The notes: generated by a model not told the origin, from the sequence alone. DNA of 64,000 nt from Lethocerus indicus (GCA_019843655.1 JACDQD010000009.1:2917204-2981203); one strand, 5' to 3'; positions 49,676 to 63,636 are shown, numbered from the stretch's first letter. Numbers and translations are program-made.

Positions 49676-51038
49676 TATCCTGGACGAAATTTCTAGATTT
49701 TGTAGTTATTTATCACTAAAATTTCAGGATTATTGAGAATGACAAGTAGGACGTCAATAAAAATTCGGATGCCGTATCGCACTTAGGGGGTGGTGAATGT
49801 GGGGGAGGGGTGAGAACATACCTTCCCGTCGGTGGCTCGAATTCATATATTGGTCGAGGGGTAGGGGCGGGGTTGGGGGTTGACAGGTGGTGCATCCCAA
49901 CTAAGCCCGAGTGTTGGAAATGCCATTCCTGAGATAGCGGAGGGGGGTGGGCCTAATAGAGGACGCTGGGTTCGGTTAATGAGGCGGGGGAATGCAAAAG
50001 GTAAACACTTTAAAGATAGAATGCTCGCCTTTTAAATATCTGACGATTCCATCGGTAAACCTCTCGGAGTACTATTATAGAACCTATTATAGAAAATAAA
50101 AGCTTCTCATCAGTGTCAAGAGCGTACAACCAAATAGAATCGGTTGTCAATACAGAACCCCAGGGAGTTTATTTGTTAATGCGAAAAATATTGTGAAGTT
50201 TAATACGATTTATACTTAATAAATCGCTCACAGCATCCGTAATGTTGGGCGATATTATTAAGCGTTCGCCTATTTGGTCTAAAGTCCGATATGAAGTCTC
50301 TACTTCTCGTCATAATGGGGAGCATTCAGTCAGTACCCAGCACTATCAGTCTCATATTTGTCCTGCAAAATTCGGGTATTTTTCTTGTCAGGGTCAACTA
50401 TAAGAAGTAAAATGAGTGTGAATCAATCGAAATTCCAATTAGCCACAACGGTTCTATATATATATGTAAAGATATATGGTGTTGATTCTCCGCCGCATAC
50501 GGGAACTGTGAAACCCACAAAATCGGAGCTGTTCGAGCGTACGAGCAAAGTTTTTGCGTTGAAATCCCCCGTTCTCTGGGCTAATTGCTTCGGCCGGATT
50601 GCAGTGAAACCGCACCCGGTGACAAGGAGGTGGGACTAGGAGGAAGTAGTAGAAGAAGAAGAAGGTGCTCGGTATTAATGAGATACTAGAGCCGGCGGTG
50701 TAGTGGCGCGCACTCCATTGCCGGATGTCACGCCGACCCCCTAAACAACCTCCCCTGATGGAATTAAACCTGCGACACGCCCTGGAAAATGGAAAATCAG
50801 CTTAGAAACCCCACCCCCGCCCTCTGTCACCAGTGTTAAATATAGGTCAAATTAAGGTATGCTCCTAAGTGGGCAGGGAGATCTACTAAAATGGAAGCCA
50901 AAAGAAAATTCCTTCACTTCAATTCATGCACATGACTTTCAAGTGCATGAAAGACCAGAATGTGTCGTTGATAGGAGAGATTGTATAAATCATCATTTCC
51001 AATTTCATGGTACCAATAAATAAAATGGTAAAACTCAC
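49676..51038. other. G-rich stretch and spacer, no gene seen
   Basis: The plus strand is unusually G-rich at 49780-49990, with several G-runs. A (GAA/GTA)-type run (AGTAGTAGAAGAAGAAGAAG) is at 50646-50665, and a CpG-rich part at 50680-50820. No recognisable protein in any frame. Confidence 0.55.
49858..49879 (+). other. Strong G-quadruplex motif
   Basis: Four runs of at least four G with loops of only two, one and two bases: GGGG TA GGGG C GGGG TT GGGGG. Short loops and long runs predict a very stable structure. On a minus-strand transcript it would appear as a C-rich tract. Confidence 0.75.
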
Positions 51039-51110
51039 GCAAATTCAACGGTACAGTTGTCCTGAAACGTCTTAACTACGGAATACAAATAAACTGCATA
51101 ACTTTCTTAC
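51039..51110 (-). other. Candidate 72-nt recursive-splice exon C
   Basis: On the minus strand this starts GTAAGAAAG directly after TTTCAG and ends before a good 5' splice site GTGAGTTTT (51038-51030). The frame used by exon A runs into a TAG after about ten codons, so it looks non-coding. With A and B it shows the same plan: ratchet point, short exon-like body, second 5' site. Confidence 0.35.
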
Positions 51111-51150
51111 CTGAAACAATACCAAAAAACAAATATTTCATTAATAAAGT
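51106..51150 (-). other. Recursive splice site C (ratchet point), minus strand
   Basis: The minus strand reads a possible branch site ATTAATG, then a T-rich tract TTTGTTTTTTGGTATTG, then TTTCAG joined directly to GTAAGAAAG at 51111/51110. The 13 bases TTGTTTCAGGTAA are shared exactly with sites A and B. This is the first of the three sites in the direction of transcription, about 33.4 kb before B, and B is about 11.9 kb before A. Confidence 0.6.
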
Positions 51151-53065
51151 TTTATTGATAAAAAGTAAAATGTATGATGTTCGGAGGAACAAAAGACATA
51201 TTTAATAGATAAATAATATTAAAGGGTTATCTTGGAGCCTTCGAGGATTTGAACGATTGAGGGGGTAACTAGGCGCCTATTTACCCATCAAAGAAGATAA
51301 TCCCGTAAAGTATAACTTTTATGACCTAACTACCTCCGGGATTACGTACTGTCGATTAGATAAAACAAATAATACATTAATGGCTAATGAATATTGGAAA
51401 GGCGAATTATTGTATTTCGCGTTTTTATCTATGGAAGAGCGTGTAAAAATCTTTTCTTTGAATGAAAAGTAATTGAAATTATCCTAGCGTCTGAACCGCA
51501 GCCATGGTCCCATTCGGGGTGAATGCGGGTAACGCTGGCGGAGAACCACAAGAATGCTTCACTCAGTTTCCTGAAGACCAGCAAAGCTATTCAACATACC
51601 AGGCCGGATGCCGGTTACCATAACAATTCAGGGATAAGCCCCGTAACTAAAACATAATTTCTCTGGCTAATTTAAGAATTGGGAATTTTTTAAGGAATAT
51701 TAAGTACCAACTACCGAAAAAGCACAACGAACTATTACAACGATAGCGACTTTGTTTTTTATCGCAAGAGTATTAATGGCCAACCGTAATTCAGCAGAAA
51801 AAAGAGTATGCAAACATGAAAAATAAAATCTACATAAAAGAATAGTAAGGCGCTAGGTTTAAATACACAGTGAGATCCTTTTTTTGTATTAATTCTCTCA
51901 TTAATCCTGCTTTATGTGCGCATTTCAAGACCAAACAAATGTAAAAAAAAGGAGACGATTCCGACCCGAATTCCGGGCAAGACCATTCTCAGGAAGGTGT
52001 TCCGTCGAGCTAGTTAATTGTGAGGGATGTTGTTTCGCGTTTTATGCCGCCGTGAAATTCGTGTTCGCAGTTTAAAGAATGGTACTGAGGTCTGGACGTG
52101 GCGGAGGGTGAAAGCCGACTCGGCGGAAGTAATGGACACGGACGGCGGTAAGTAATTGAGTTCGGGCGGAAATAAAGTAAGCGCCTCGTTATAGCGCGGT
52201 GAGCAAAATCTGGCCGGCGGCTATTTACCTTATTATCAGGACAAATGGTCCTGGGGCCGGGAGTGGGGATCGGCACGACCATTATTCGGTATTACCCCCA
52301 CGTGCTGCCCTGCGAAACAGCACCATGCAAATTGATACAAATTGTGGGGGGCCGCGCGAGAAAACATTTTCACTATTTCACGATTGAAAAACAGCACCCG
52401 CCGAGGTGATAAAGCTCCCGGGTTCAAATTCCGGTGACAATTCTGTAAAACGGATTTATAAAGTCGCTACAACTTGAAAAGTTCTTCTCTTACAACAGTG
52501 CTCGTTTGATGGAGGGCAGTTAAAAATATATTTCCGCTATAAAATTGTATCGTTCTAACCGACTGAAACAAGCGTAAGACATTTATCTACGATCGCAAAA
52601 AGGTTTTATTGCTAGTAAAACACATTTGAAATTGTCGAACGTCATGAAGTTTAGGTCAGGATACATTGATCGTTCAGTTGGGCTTGGAATATTATCAGTC
52701 CGGCGATGTCTCTTGTTTCGTGCACAACCAACTAAATCTGCAGCACTTAACCTTGTCAAGCGCAGAGGTGTGGTTGCGAATATGGTCACTCTCCACCCGG
52801 TGTTCTACGAATATATTAACCTACTAAGTTTTAATTTAGGACAAGTAATGTATAAAAGTGTGGGAAAAAACTATCACGTTTAATTTATAAGCTGTGTTGT
52901 ACAGCTCGAAAAAAAAATGAAAATTCATTGGACAGTTGAAGTTCCGAGCTGGGAAGCTTTATGCATCATTCGGGACAATTTCAAGTAGGCGTCCGCCCGA
53001 CGCCAGTCATTTATCCGTACCTGGGGCCCGCCCTTATCTGGACGGGCGGGAGGGGGCCAAAAAAA

Positions 53066-53107
53066 ATTCATAATTTTTCCCCCCGGCGAAGGGGGGAAAA
53101 TATGAAT
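53066..53107. other. GC-core hairpin
   Basis: Left arm ATTCATAATTTTTCCCCCC pairs with right arm GGGGGGAAAATATGAAT around a six-base loop GGCGAA. This gives 17 paired positions with a two-base bulge. It lies inside a CpG-rich islet. It is not followed by a T-run, and this is not expected to be a bacterial-type terminator. Confidence 0.6.
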
Positions 53108-56100
53108 TCATGTCCGGGGCTCATCCCGAAGTTAATAGGGGCGGCGGGGACCCCCCGGGGGAGCCGGCCGCGGAATAAATAGGACGGGGAATTTTACGCT
53201 CGGGCATTTGTCAGAACTTTACGGGCGGCCTCCCAACCCGAGGAAAAGAAGCTTTCGCGGCTACCTGAGAGATATGGGGCACACCGTAAACAGGCTTAAA
53301 CATTTATGTACTCCAAGTTTATGCACGCGGATTTGTTGGAACCTACGCCGTTTCACTGAGGACAAGTTGTAATTTACAATCGCTTCATTCGCCCAGCGTA
53401 CACTCGATACGCGTACTGAGGGAACCGATGTGAAAGATACAGTTTCAGAAAAACCCTTAACGTTCACGGTCGGGGCCCAAAAGGGTTTTGGACCCTCAAG
53501 AGACGAGAAAATTTCATAGACAGAAATCCCGGCCGGGAGGGGAAAAAGGGAAAAAAGAAGATTGGCTCAGAATAGGCAGTCTTTTCGGTAAGGCTATCCC
53601 ACTGGCTTAGGTTAACGGTACAAAGACTATTCTGTTATTAAATAAAGCAGTCCACTTTACACTCAAAGAATGCCGAGGCTCAATTTACTTTGCCCTCCAG
53701 TTACGCCCGCACTACAAATCTCGAAAAATTAAGCTTTCGAAAATCTTCTTTTCAACGAAAAAAAGGTGAAGCGAAATGGTGGTCTTTCCATTTTGCTCGA
53801 CAGTCGTCTACTTTGAACTCGGCTCTATTTAACTAGATTAATACTGTATTTTTACATACAATACATAATCGCATTCTGAACATCCTCTTAATGGTAAATT
53901 TAATCTGGTTGGAGCACATTACAGTATACTCTCCAGATCTAATTTTTTAAGATATTATGTTTCAAAGTATATTCCATTTTTTTGTGTACACAAAATATTC
54001 AAATCAATGTTTAGAAAAATGAATATAAATATTAGCGATAATTATTTCCCTACGCAACATTTGCCTTAGATCTAAAAAATAATGCCAATAAAGACTAAAT
54101 AAGGTTTTAAATGTGTACGTTAAAAATAAACGCCGTTTTATTTAAACAATATACCTTGAAAATGTTGTATTCGATTGACTATGAACATTCTATGGTATTT
54201 AATCGCGAAAGTTTTTTTATTTTCATTTATGAGGGATGAAAGTTATGAAACAACTGTTGTTGTGGGGGGTGGAAACTTTATATCCTCAATTTTTTTCATA
54301 TTTTATTTTCTCAATGTAAATCCGTTTCTGGCCGGAGACCAAAGGGGGATCGTTTTAACGTTCGGGGTTTTCGGTGCGGGTCATCCGAAGGCAATTTGTC
54401 GGTCTGTCGTATGGGCAGTAAGGGCATTGGGGGATGGGGTGGGGCAAGGACCTAGCCGTTCAAAAACAAGAGACACACCATTTCGCTCCGACCATTAGGC
54501 CGCCGGGAGGGATGAAGGGTTCCTCTCCTAATGGACGCCCCGCCAAATAACAACGCGACGCCACAGACATAAAGAGATACGGCGTTACGGCGAGGACGGA
54601 AAAACCGAAAATCCCATTTTTGACCCGGCCCAAATAAAATATCCGAGGCGAAAAGAAATAATTATTCCGGCGGACCGCCTGTTTTTAGGCTTTCGCGGAC
54701 GTCCTACCAGAGAAGAGGGAATGGACTTTAAAAAAAAGACCCTCGCAATGAATAACCGCAAGCTGAGTTCGGGAATTCTGCGGGAAAATGTTCATTTCTT
54801 TCTCGGCCGAGTACTTTTCAAATATTACAAATGTAGCGAATTGAAATTTGCAATTGGTATACAATTTATTCGTCACAACGTTGAATTCGGTATCACTTAT
54901 CCCATCTTCCCAGCCTGCTCGACGATCGAAACCAGGAACATTGAGCTCAAATAGAAGTGCCCTGATCATGACATAAGCCACCCTCATACAACTAACCGAA
55001 CTAAAAAAAATTAGTTTGTTACTCCATGAAGTAATAGTTGAAACACACTAAAATAGTCAAAGGCAGAAGTGCGTAACCAATTTCTATGAAAACATCCGCT
55101 TCACTTAAGCGAGGGGACCCCTAAGTGGTAAGAAAACTTAGCTGTAAATCTATTCTAAAGACAATAAAATAATAGTCAGCGTTATTCAGTGTAAATCATG
55201 ATCCATAGGTTTTAATAGATAATCCCCTCTAGCCATGAATCGAATTTGTCTATCCTAAAATGTTCACCTATCACTGGTGAATAACACCTAACAAAATAAC
55301 ACTTTAACTTTACTTTATGGCGGGAAATAAATTTTCGAAATCAAATATGGGTAGGCCCGCATGAAATGTGGTCATCGATAAATTCTGTCGGAAACATAAG
55401 GCCTTTGTAAAGCCATTTCTCCTCAGGTCATAAATACGAGTGGGTGGGCCCACGGCGTATTTTATATCGATCTGGTGTTCAATGTATTCGCCCCAATATC
55501 GCGGGAGTTTAAATCAAAACTTACCGGATTATTAAAGAGGCCGGAATTTATTTTTTTTGTTAAAGAGGCCCGAACAATTGTAAATCGCGGGTAAAGAAAC
55601 ACTGGAGAGAGAATAAATTACAATAAAATTAGCGGCCCGTAAAAAAAAAGGCCTTTGAATACATTCGGCGTCCGGGAAATTATTCATTTCGCCCGCAGTA
55701 CCAGCGACTGCAAAATGGAAATTTAATGTCTTCGCGGATCGGACGGAAGAAAATTCATTGGACATATAAAATTTATTTGATATTACCGAAATTCGCCGGA
55801 ACCTGGAAATCGTCCGAGCAGCAGGAATAATGGAACGCGGTCTCGGAACGTTACAAGCATTAGTCATTCAGACAAATGGCGTCGAGAAAAGTCTTAACAA
55901 CTTTCAAGATTCGTCGAATCAATTTTATATTAGCAGTAGCAAAATAGAATTTCAAACGTGCCCGGCCTGCTAAAAAATATAGTTATTATTCCCAGTTTAT
56001 TCATACATTTATGAGTTTCCGGAATTAGTGAAACCTGGTAACCATTCTACAGTTTCAGTTCGAGTTAATGAACTGTCATATGAAATAGAAAAAATAAAAC

Positions 56101-59100
56101 TAATTGCCGTATTTTTATAATATTCAGTGTTAAAGGAAGGAATACAATGAAAGTTATCGGTTACATAATTTATGGTATCCGATTGTATATCGTACTCGCC
56201 GCAATGTGCAAACTGATACGTACCTCCATTGATAGTGTTAATATTTAAACCAACCTCACGGTTTATCTATCGGGGATTTCGTATTGTTTCTGGTACCAAT
56301 CTGTTACCATTATCGGTGTCTGTTTACTGTATACCGGCGTGGCCGATATTTTTAAAGTAAATATTGACCTGTCTCGTTTTGCGATATGAAATTGTAACAC
56401 ACGGCGAATCGTACGCACATTCCCTGCCAGAGACACCATTGAAGCGATGTCAATTTTTTCCCCCAATTTTATTCCTGTTAATAATATCAGTTTTCAAACC
56501 TGTCGTGATTTGTCCATTATTCTATGTTTGAACTGTCCGCTATCTTCCTATCAGTTAATACAAGTCGCTTAAATTTGTCACACGCTAAACACGATCAGTG
56601 TACTGTTCTCTGTGGATAGGCCGAACAAAGAGGAAAAAATGTCTTTTTTATTAAATGAGTCCAGAAAACGTTTTCCCCAATTGTAATTCTCAATTCAAAA
56701 CAGTCCGGGGGGGGGGTCAACAGACCGAAGACGGGAGAGGAAGCTGGACCACCCCACTTGGGGGTATAACGAAGTATATATTGAATTTTCAATTAGTAAA
56801 ATAATTTCAGTGGAAAATTCCGCGGGGTACCCCTAACGGCATAAATCAACCGAACGGTAAGAATACCCGGTATTAGGCGCGGTGTAAGTAATTAATGACC
56901 GCCAATGTTCCGGGGTATTCAATTACCGAGGTTCTAAAGCGAACGGTATCCTCGAAACCTTAGGTATCCCGCTTGAATAGGTCCGGGACGGAATTAGGTC
57001 CCGAATATTCCGGTAATTGAATTCTGTATCCAGGGCTCGTTTGAACTCCGCTCCTGTCCAGTTCAAATTTGGTGTCGATTGAAAAGTTGTGAATCGACGC
57101 GCGCTGTTACTTTACGTTAATCAATTATCTGATCTGAATTAATTGATCAATTATTCTCGCGATATCTCGGTATTTTTGATCGGCTGTTTTTCCACTTGAG
57201 GAGTTTTTTGGCAGTGAGACCAGACTGATTTCTGATTGAATGGGCCAATTGAAATTTACCATTGATGAAAAACGTCCAAGCAAGGTGCCAGTCCATAGCA
57301 TGAAATATCAATTTTCCTTCAATTGCACAATATAACTTATCAGAAGAATTATCCTACTGTTTAAATGTTTACTATTAGTTTATTGTGTAGTCTGCACCGC
57401 GTATAACAATATAAATAAAAACATTTAGAAACAGAATTTCCCTCGACGTGGGTACAAAATCTTGCCGGAATTTCATTTTAAGGCTCCTTGCGTCTGTTGA
57501 ATTTCCGCATGGACCGTCGTTCCGTATTAAAATTAAATTAAACCAGCCCACAACACAATCCACCCGACCATATTTCCTCGACGGGATGTTAAGTCTAAAC
57601 CACGAAATTTCAACCCCAGTGAGAACCCCAAAAATAAATCATTGTTGAATTAAGTCCAACCGAATCTTAATTAAATTTTCTTCCAGCATTACGGGCGTAA
57701 TTGCATCAGTTTGGAAATGTAAGCAGTTTGGAAATTATATGAAAGAACTGCATCTTTATTATCCTAAGAATAGTAATAGCGGGACATATTATTAAGAAAC
57801 TTTAAACTTTACTTTGTTAGATACAAATTCGATTATGCACCAAATCTATAGTTTTGGTTAAAAACATTCTATTACCTAAAATACGTTGAAAAGCGTTAAG
57901 TTACAGTGAAAAATAATGGAAATCATAAAAACGACGGTAGCAAGTCTTGATTTCGCACGATCATCGACTTCTGACTTAGCTGCCTCCGGAAACTTTCTTC
58001 ATTCTAAGAAAACTTACAGCAAAATATGCCCCCGCGGCTCAAACTTCCGTCATATTTGCGAACTACCAGCTCTCGGACACTTAAATACCGTTAATTGAAA
58101 ATTGCGAAGCAATAAAAAGTGAAAAGAGTTATGACGGGATTTAATTAAATCCGTTAGGAGACAGGGAGTCAACAATAGTCCTTTTGTAAAAGCTTTAAAA
58201 CCTTTCGAAAGTAGAGGATATAAATAATAAGTTAGAAAGTGTTTGAATTGAGAATTCTAGCCTCACTAGTAAATCAATTTTCACCAGTCTTAGATTGAAT
58301 TATAATAACGGGGTAAATGTAAAGATGGGATGAATTTAAGCTAGACCACTCTAAAATACCTTAAACTTCTTTTTAATTAAAAGGTACCTTTTTTTACATA
58401 TAAATACAATTTAAAAATATCTATAATTGCATCGGTAATCAAAGAGTGACAAGTGTAATCATGACACCGATTAAATATGACACTTGATTCCTGAAATTTA
58501 TAAAAGGCGAACGAATTTCAATTAGTATATTCACGAAAGGAGCGTTCCGAAGAAAATCGGTTACGTGCAAAGCGTAATTGAGTTTTATTAATAAACACAA
58601 ACGATAAAAATCGTTTTGTTTATTGTGATGTTTGGTGACAACACACGCAAGGCATTAGGCGGTATAAAAGGCAGCCACGATTTTTAAACCAGATCAATAT
58701 GGCGGATAGTGGTAGAAAGTATTCATAATTTTTACCTTTTTCCCTCTGAACAAGAAAGTGTTATTTATATTTCCTGAAATCATTGGTTGTTTAGTTTTAG
58801 TATTGTCAATTTTTTTTCAATTGAAAATCTCAATTGAAATTTGCAACTGAAGACGAACTCATTCAGCAGAGTTGTTAGATTCCAATCTAAATGTGCGGTA
58901 GTTAGTATAAGAAGTATATCTGTCAAATTCTATTGTCAGCTTCGGACAAGGCCAAAAAATGCGATGGCAAGAAAGGAAAAGCCTTCAATGCAGACCGATA
59001 AAAGACGCATTAGAACGGACCGTACGTAACCGGGACAAGGACAATTGAAACCGACTGAAAGTACCGAAGTGCAGCGGCGAAGAGGTATAAGAGAAATATA

Positions 59101-62100
59101 TAACCATCTTATGTAAATGGTGGGAAACCGCACGAGAGTTTAAGATAGGGCCAAGTGTTATAAATCGGTAGAACGGGAGAAGATTTATAAAGCTCGTCGA
59201 CCTATCCGACCCGAACCAATAAATACTACTGAGTTGCCTGGCTGAGATATATTATGAATTTATTTCTTAAATTGGCCGCGAATATGGCACGAATTGTGGA
59301 CACTAAAATAGAATATAAAAGTCTCGATTCAATACTGCTAGAAAAAGGATATTTAGTTTGTGGACTTTCTATTTTTAAAAAATGAGGTCTGCTTCGACAA
59401 TGTTTAGGGAATTAGAGCCAATGTTTTCACGGGTGAAATATAAATTCAGTACTATTTTCTTAGTGTCGAGAAACACAACGATTAAAGCCCCACTGGAATA
59501 TAAGAACTGAAACACTTGGAAAGTTGGAACGCGAACGCAGAACTCTGGAAGCTAAGGTTGTACCATTTGTACTAAATAGAGCGTGACGAGAGGTCGAATT
59601 GTGACAGAGGATGTTACACACTCATTTCTACTCGACGACATACTGAACGGATGTTATTTCGTTGTTAAACCCTAAAAATGTCTTTGTCGATCCAATCCTC
59701 GTTATTTTTTAGGGCTACTACACAGCTCAATGTTGTAACAGCTTTATACAAAAAGTAATACGGGTAGACGCTCGATGCATGCAGATCGTAATATCGCGGA
59801 AGTTAAGGAAACATCAGAATGCAAACGGGTGTCTTTAGTCTTTCAGCTCGCTACTTACATTATACGCCGCGAATAAATACTTCAAACGGAGCGCCGGGAC
59901 CGCATTTCGGCGGTTGGATTTCGACCGAATTGACTTACAAATTTTATTACACCACGCATTTCCATTGAGGCGAAGGTGTAAATTTCGAGACCAAGAGCCC
60001 TGGATTCAGATTTATTTCTCAGTTGAAATAATAAGATTCGTTAGCAACAATTTGCCCAGTAGTATTTATAGGAACAATAACATATCAATCAATTAATTAA
60101 AAAACGTCACATTAAATTACAATTTACAGGCATAAATTGCGACCGCGCAAGCCAACTTGGTAACCACTTCCAATACCGACTGAAAAATTAATACGTTTGA
60201 GGAAAAAAATGACCGCATTTGCGGTGCACAGCCTGTGGTTTGGATATAACCATAGTAAAAGAAAGGCAGTTGAATGTGAAGTGATAAAAACTCGAAAAGG
60301 TCAACTGCAAACACAAGAAATAAGTTAGAATGGTTTAAACTCATTAATAATATTGAGTTGATTGCGTTAAGTGCGGTACTATCCGCCAGTCCCTTGAATA
60401 GCCGAACGATTCAGAAATTATCAAATGAAATTTGCTCAATTTTTTAAACGAAAGAAAATTATGAAAAGGAATTCGATTTCCCTCACTGCCCTGATAAACA
60501 GCGAGTACCGCACGCGAACAAATGACATAAAATGGATTTTCTAACTTCAATTTAATTGAGTTTAAATGTTCTCCGAATGTGCAATTACCACGGGCCCAAT
60601 GATAAACAATCTCGTGAAAAAAAGTGGTAGACAGTCAATCGTTCTAGTCACGCAACCAATACACTTAATTAACTAAAAATAAATACGGATTTCAGTACTA
60701 AGTGCTAAGAATGGTATGGGTCGGTTATACTTCATGTCTATAGAAAATTACCTATACGATCTAATATATGTTCCGGGAGTAATATCAAATGGGCGAATGC
60801 CGAAAGAAAAAAAAATTCCTGATTGTGCACAACATCAAATAAATACCTTATTTTGCTGCAGTTTTCGCAGATTGGTACCAGGGGAAAATTGCAGAATGAA
60901 TGACTATTGAATTGCATGACTCCCTTGGTACGATTACTCGACAGATTTGAATACATTTGCACAATATTATTGAGTAATAAATCAATAGGCACAACGCACT
61001 TACAGGCAGTTTAAATTTCCCGATAAAAAATTGTATAAATCTGCCAAAATGTTAAATGAAATCTCGATATCTTTAGCGTTATCATAATGTCCGCTCGGAT
61101 TATTACGGGTTGTTACAACGGATCCCGTATGCCCGTTCATTCGGATGGCGTTACAAGCGGCTGTAACCGCGTTTATTATTGCGCCGGCTACACGAAGTGT
61201 ACAATCAATCTCCCGAAAACAAAACGGCGGAAAAATATTTAATGAAGGCATTAAGTGAAACGATTAATTATGAAATGCCGGGCGCGAGGGTAATCAGGGG
61301 ACCGCAATTTGTCCATTTCTGTCGGCAATGCAAAAAGGGTAATTTCTTCGGCAATTCCGAATGCCGTTTCCAGCGCCGCAATCTGTACCGAATGGACTTT
61401 TAAGGGAGTGAAACGGCGGAAACTCAATCTAATCTCGCTGAAATCTGCCTGCAAATGGGTGCACCTAGGTTGTTCAAATGGAAACTATAGACCAGAATTC
61501 AGTAGTCATTAGGCGAAACAATACAATTAATTTATAATAATCATTCTAATAATCAAAATTCCGCATATGGAACGGTTCAAATTAAATCATCGTTATTTCT
61601 TTTGAAGATTCTGAATACGGTGAATTAGAATTACGGGAAAATTGGATACCACACACGATTCAATTACAGCACGTTAGCAATTCATTCGGTCACTTGTTAT
61701 ATGTGGATATTATTGTGTCACGGTGGAGTGTGGCTTAAGTGCGATATACCCTCGGTGTAAGGTGAAGCCCAAGCCCTTTCGGGATTCCCTTACCCGGAGG
61801 GACTTGAGGGGAATAGGGGGGGGGGGGTTGGGGTTGAACCCGAAATCGCATTCGGTCCTCGGGAATGGGATATGAGCCCCGGGGCCCCCGGGTCTACGGC
61901 AAATACCGGGCCCTTTCAAGAACGGCCCGCTTCGACAAAAGGCCCCACTTCTGCCCCTGCAGGGGTCGGGGTTCGCACCGTCTACCCCCCCTCGGAGTGA
62001 ACCATGAATCTTGCATGAGACACCTGTCCAAAGGCAAATAAATGCCGCTGCCGGACACACTTGTTTCAACTTACCACTCGGTGGGACGACGACCAGGGCA

Positions 62101-63597
62101 AGTGTAAGTCGGCGATGTAATCGTTTCGAGTTGAGAAGCTCAAATAAATTAAGAATTACGGAAACAATACATAAAATTTAATATAAAAGCGCCGCTGTAA
62201 TTAATTTATATCGTGTATTACTTACGTATACAAATATTCGATTAAACAAAACTATTCATCCAATGCAGTTACAGGCGGTATGTTTATTTCCTGTGTTTAA
62301 TAGTAAACAGAATAAAAATGAATATTATAAATTAAAAAGAGGATGAAATAACGTCAATAGAAGGCAATACTGAAAATAATATTACCGTCTGAAATTGAAA
62401 ATTACGTAGGAAGAAACAAAAATGCTGAGCCATGTCGGTTTCGCCTACACGGAACGAAAGGTACAATTTGGTCCCAATTTTCGGTCCATTACACCGCTTT
62501 GTCTCGGGTCTCGCTTTAAACTGGTAAATTGAGAGAAACTGACTCTTTAAATTTCGAAAGCTAAAGTTTGAACAGCGGCCTTACACCTACACACAAGGTA
62601 GCAATCGAAACAAAAAGGTGGCATTTATTACTTCATTCGTAACGTACGCCTTTCTATATCGAAGTATTTCTAAACTAGAGAAACGTGAATACCCATAAAC
62701 GTGCCTAGGAGGAGGGAAATAAAAATATTAATGATCTTCCAAATCTTAGTGGATCCCCGAAAGAATAATGCACGCCTTAAACTACATTAATTCCGAGCTT
62801 CGCCCCAGAATAATGTTTTAATTAGCCAATGAATTCGTTCTCATTATAAATGAAATGCCGAAGAAGTATCCTCCCAAAGCCTGTTCCCAATAAGTCCTTA
62901 GGCCGTTGGAACATTTTTCATTGCCCCGCACAGTCATTAAACAGATCCAATCCAGTTAAGACCTAATAATAAAACAGAGTAATGGGACGACTCGTAATTA
63001 ACTTTCCCCCCGTGCGGAATGATGCCGATAAAGCGAAATGAATGTTATCAGGAATAATCGGAATTCATATAATCAGAAGCTCAACACAACAAAATAGTTC
63101 GGGTCAATAGAAGATAACATCAACTCTTCTGTCTGTACCAGCTATAATTAATAGCTCAAGTGTTATACAGATGTTGACGACAGCGCTTACTTCAAACCAG
63201 AAGCATGAGACGAATTCGAACTTTGTATACTAAGCAAAACCCAGGCCTCAATTTGCATATATATGAAATTCTAATAAATTTTCACTTAAGGTCCGTAAGC
63301 CGCCAACATTCCTGTCGTAAATTAGTTTGACGTTATGCCGGCGATCTCATGGTATGACCATAGGATTAAATTCGCTTTAGGGACAATACTGGCTAATATT
63401 TATATATAAAAATGAAGGTTATATTATTTAATTTATAATATATTTACACACCTAGCTTCTAGGAAACATTTCCTCCTTATATGGTCAACTTATAACCGAT
63501 GTGTAGGAATGCCAGGCTAATGTGATATCGATGCCTCACGCCATTCTGCAAACAATGATTAATAGTACCGCCGTCCAGTTATCCGGTCTTGAGCCCG

Positions 63598-63636
63598 GTT
63601 TCGGCTTCTCGCCGCCGTTAGTAGAACACAGACCGG
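63598..63636 (+). repeat. Degenerate fragment related to the fold-back arm
   Basis: CCGGTTTCGGCTTCTCGCCG followed by CCGTTAGTAG resembles the arm core CCGGTTTCGGCTGCTCGCCA followed by TTTTCAGTAG. Only about 30-40 bases match, so it may be a short remnant or a shared word. Confidence 0.3.

Noticed and set aside
52390..52445. tRNA-like T-arm (CCGGG TTCAAAT TCCGG)
   Set aside because: No matching D-arm, anticodon arm or acceptor stem upstream.
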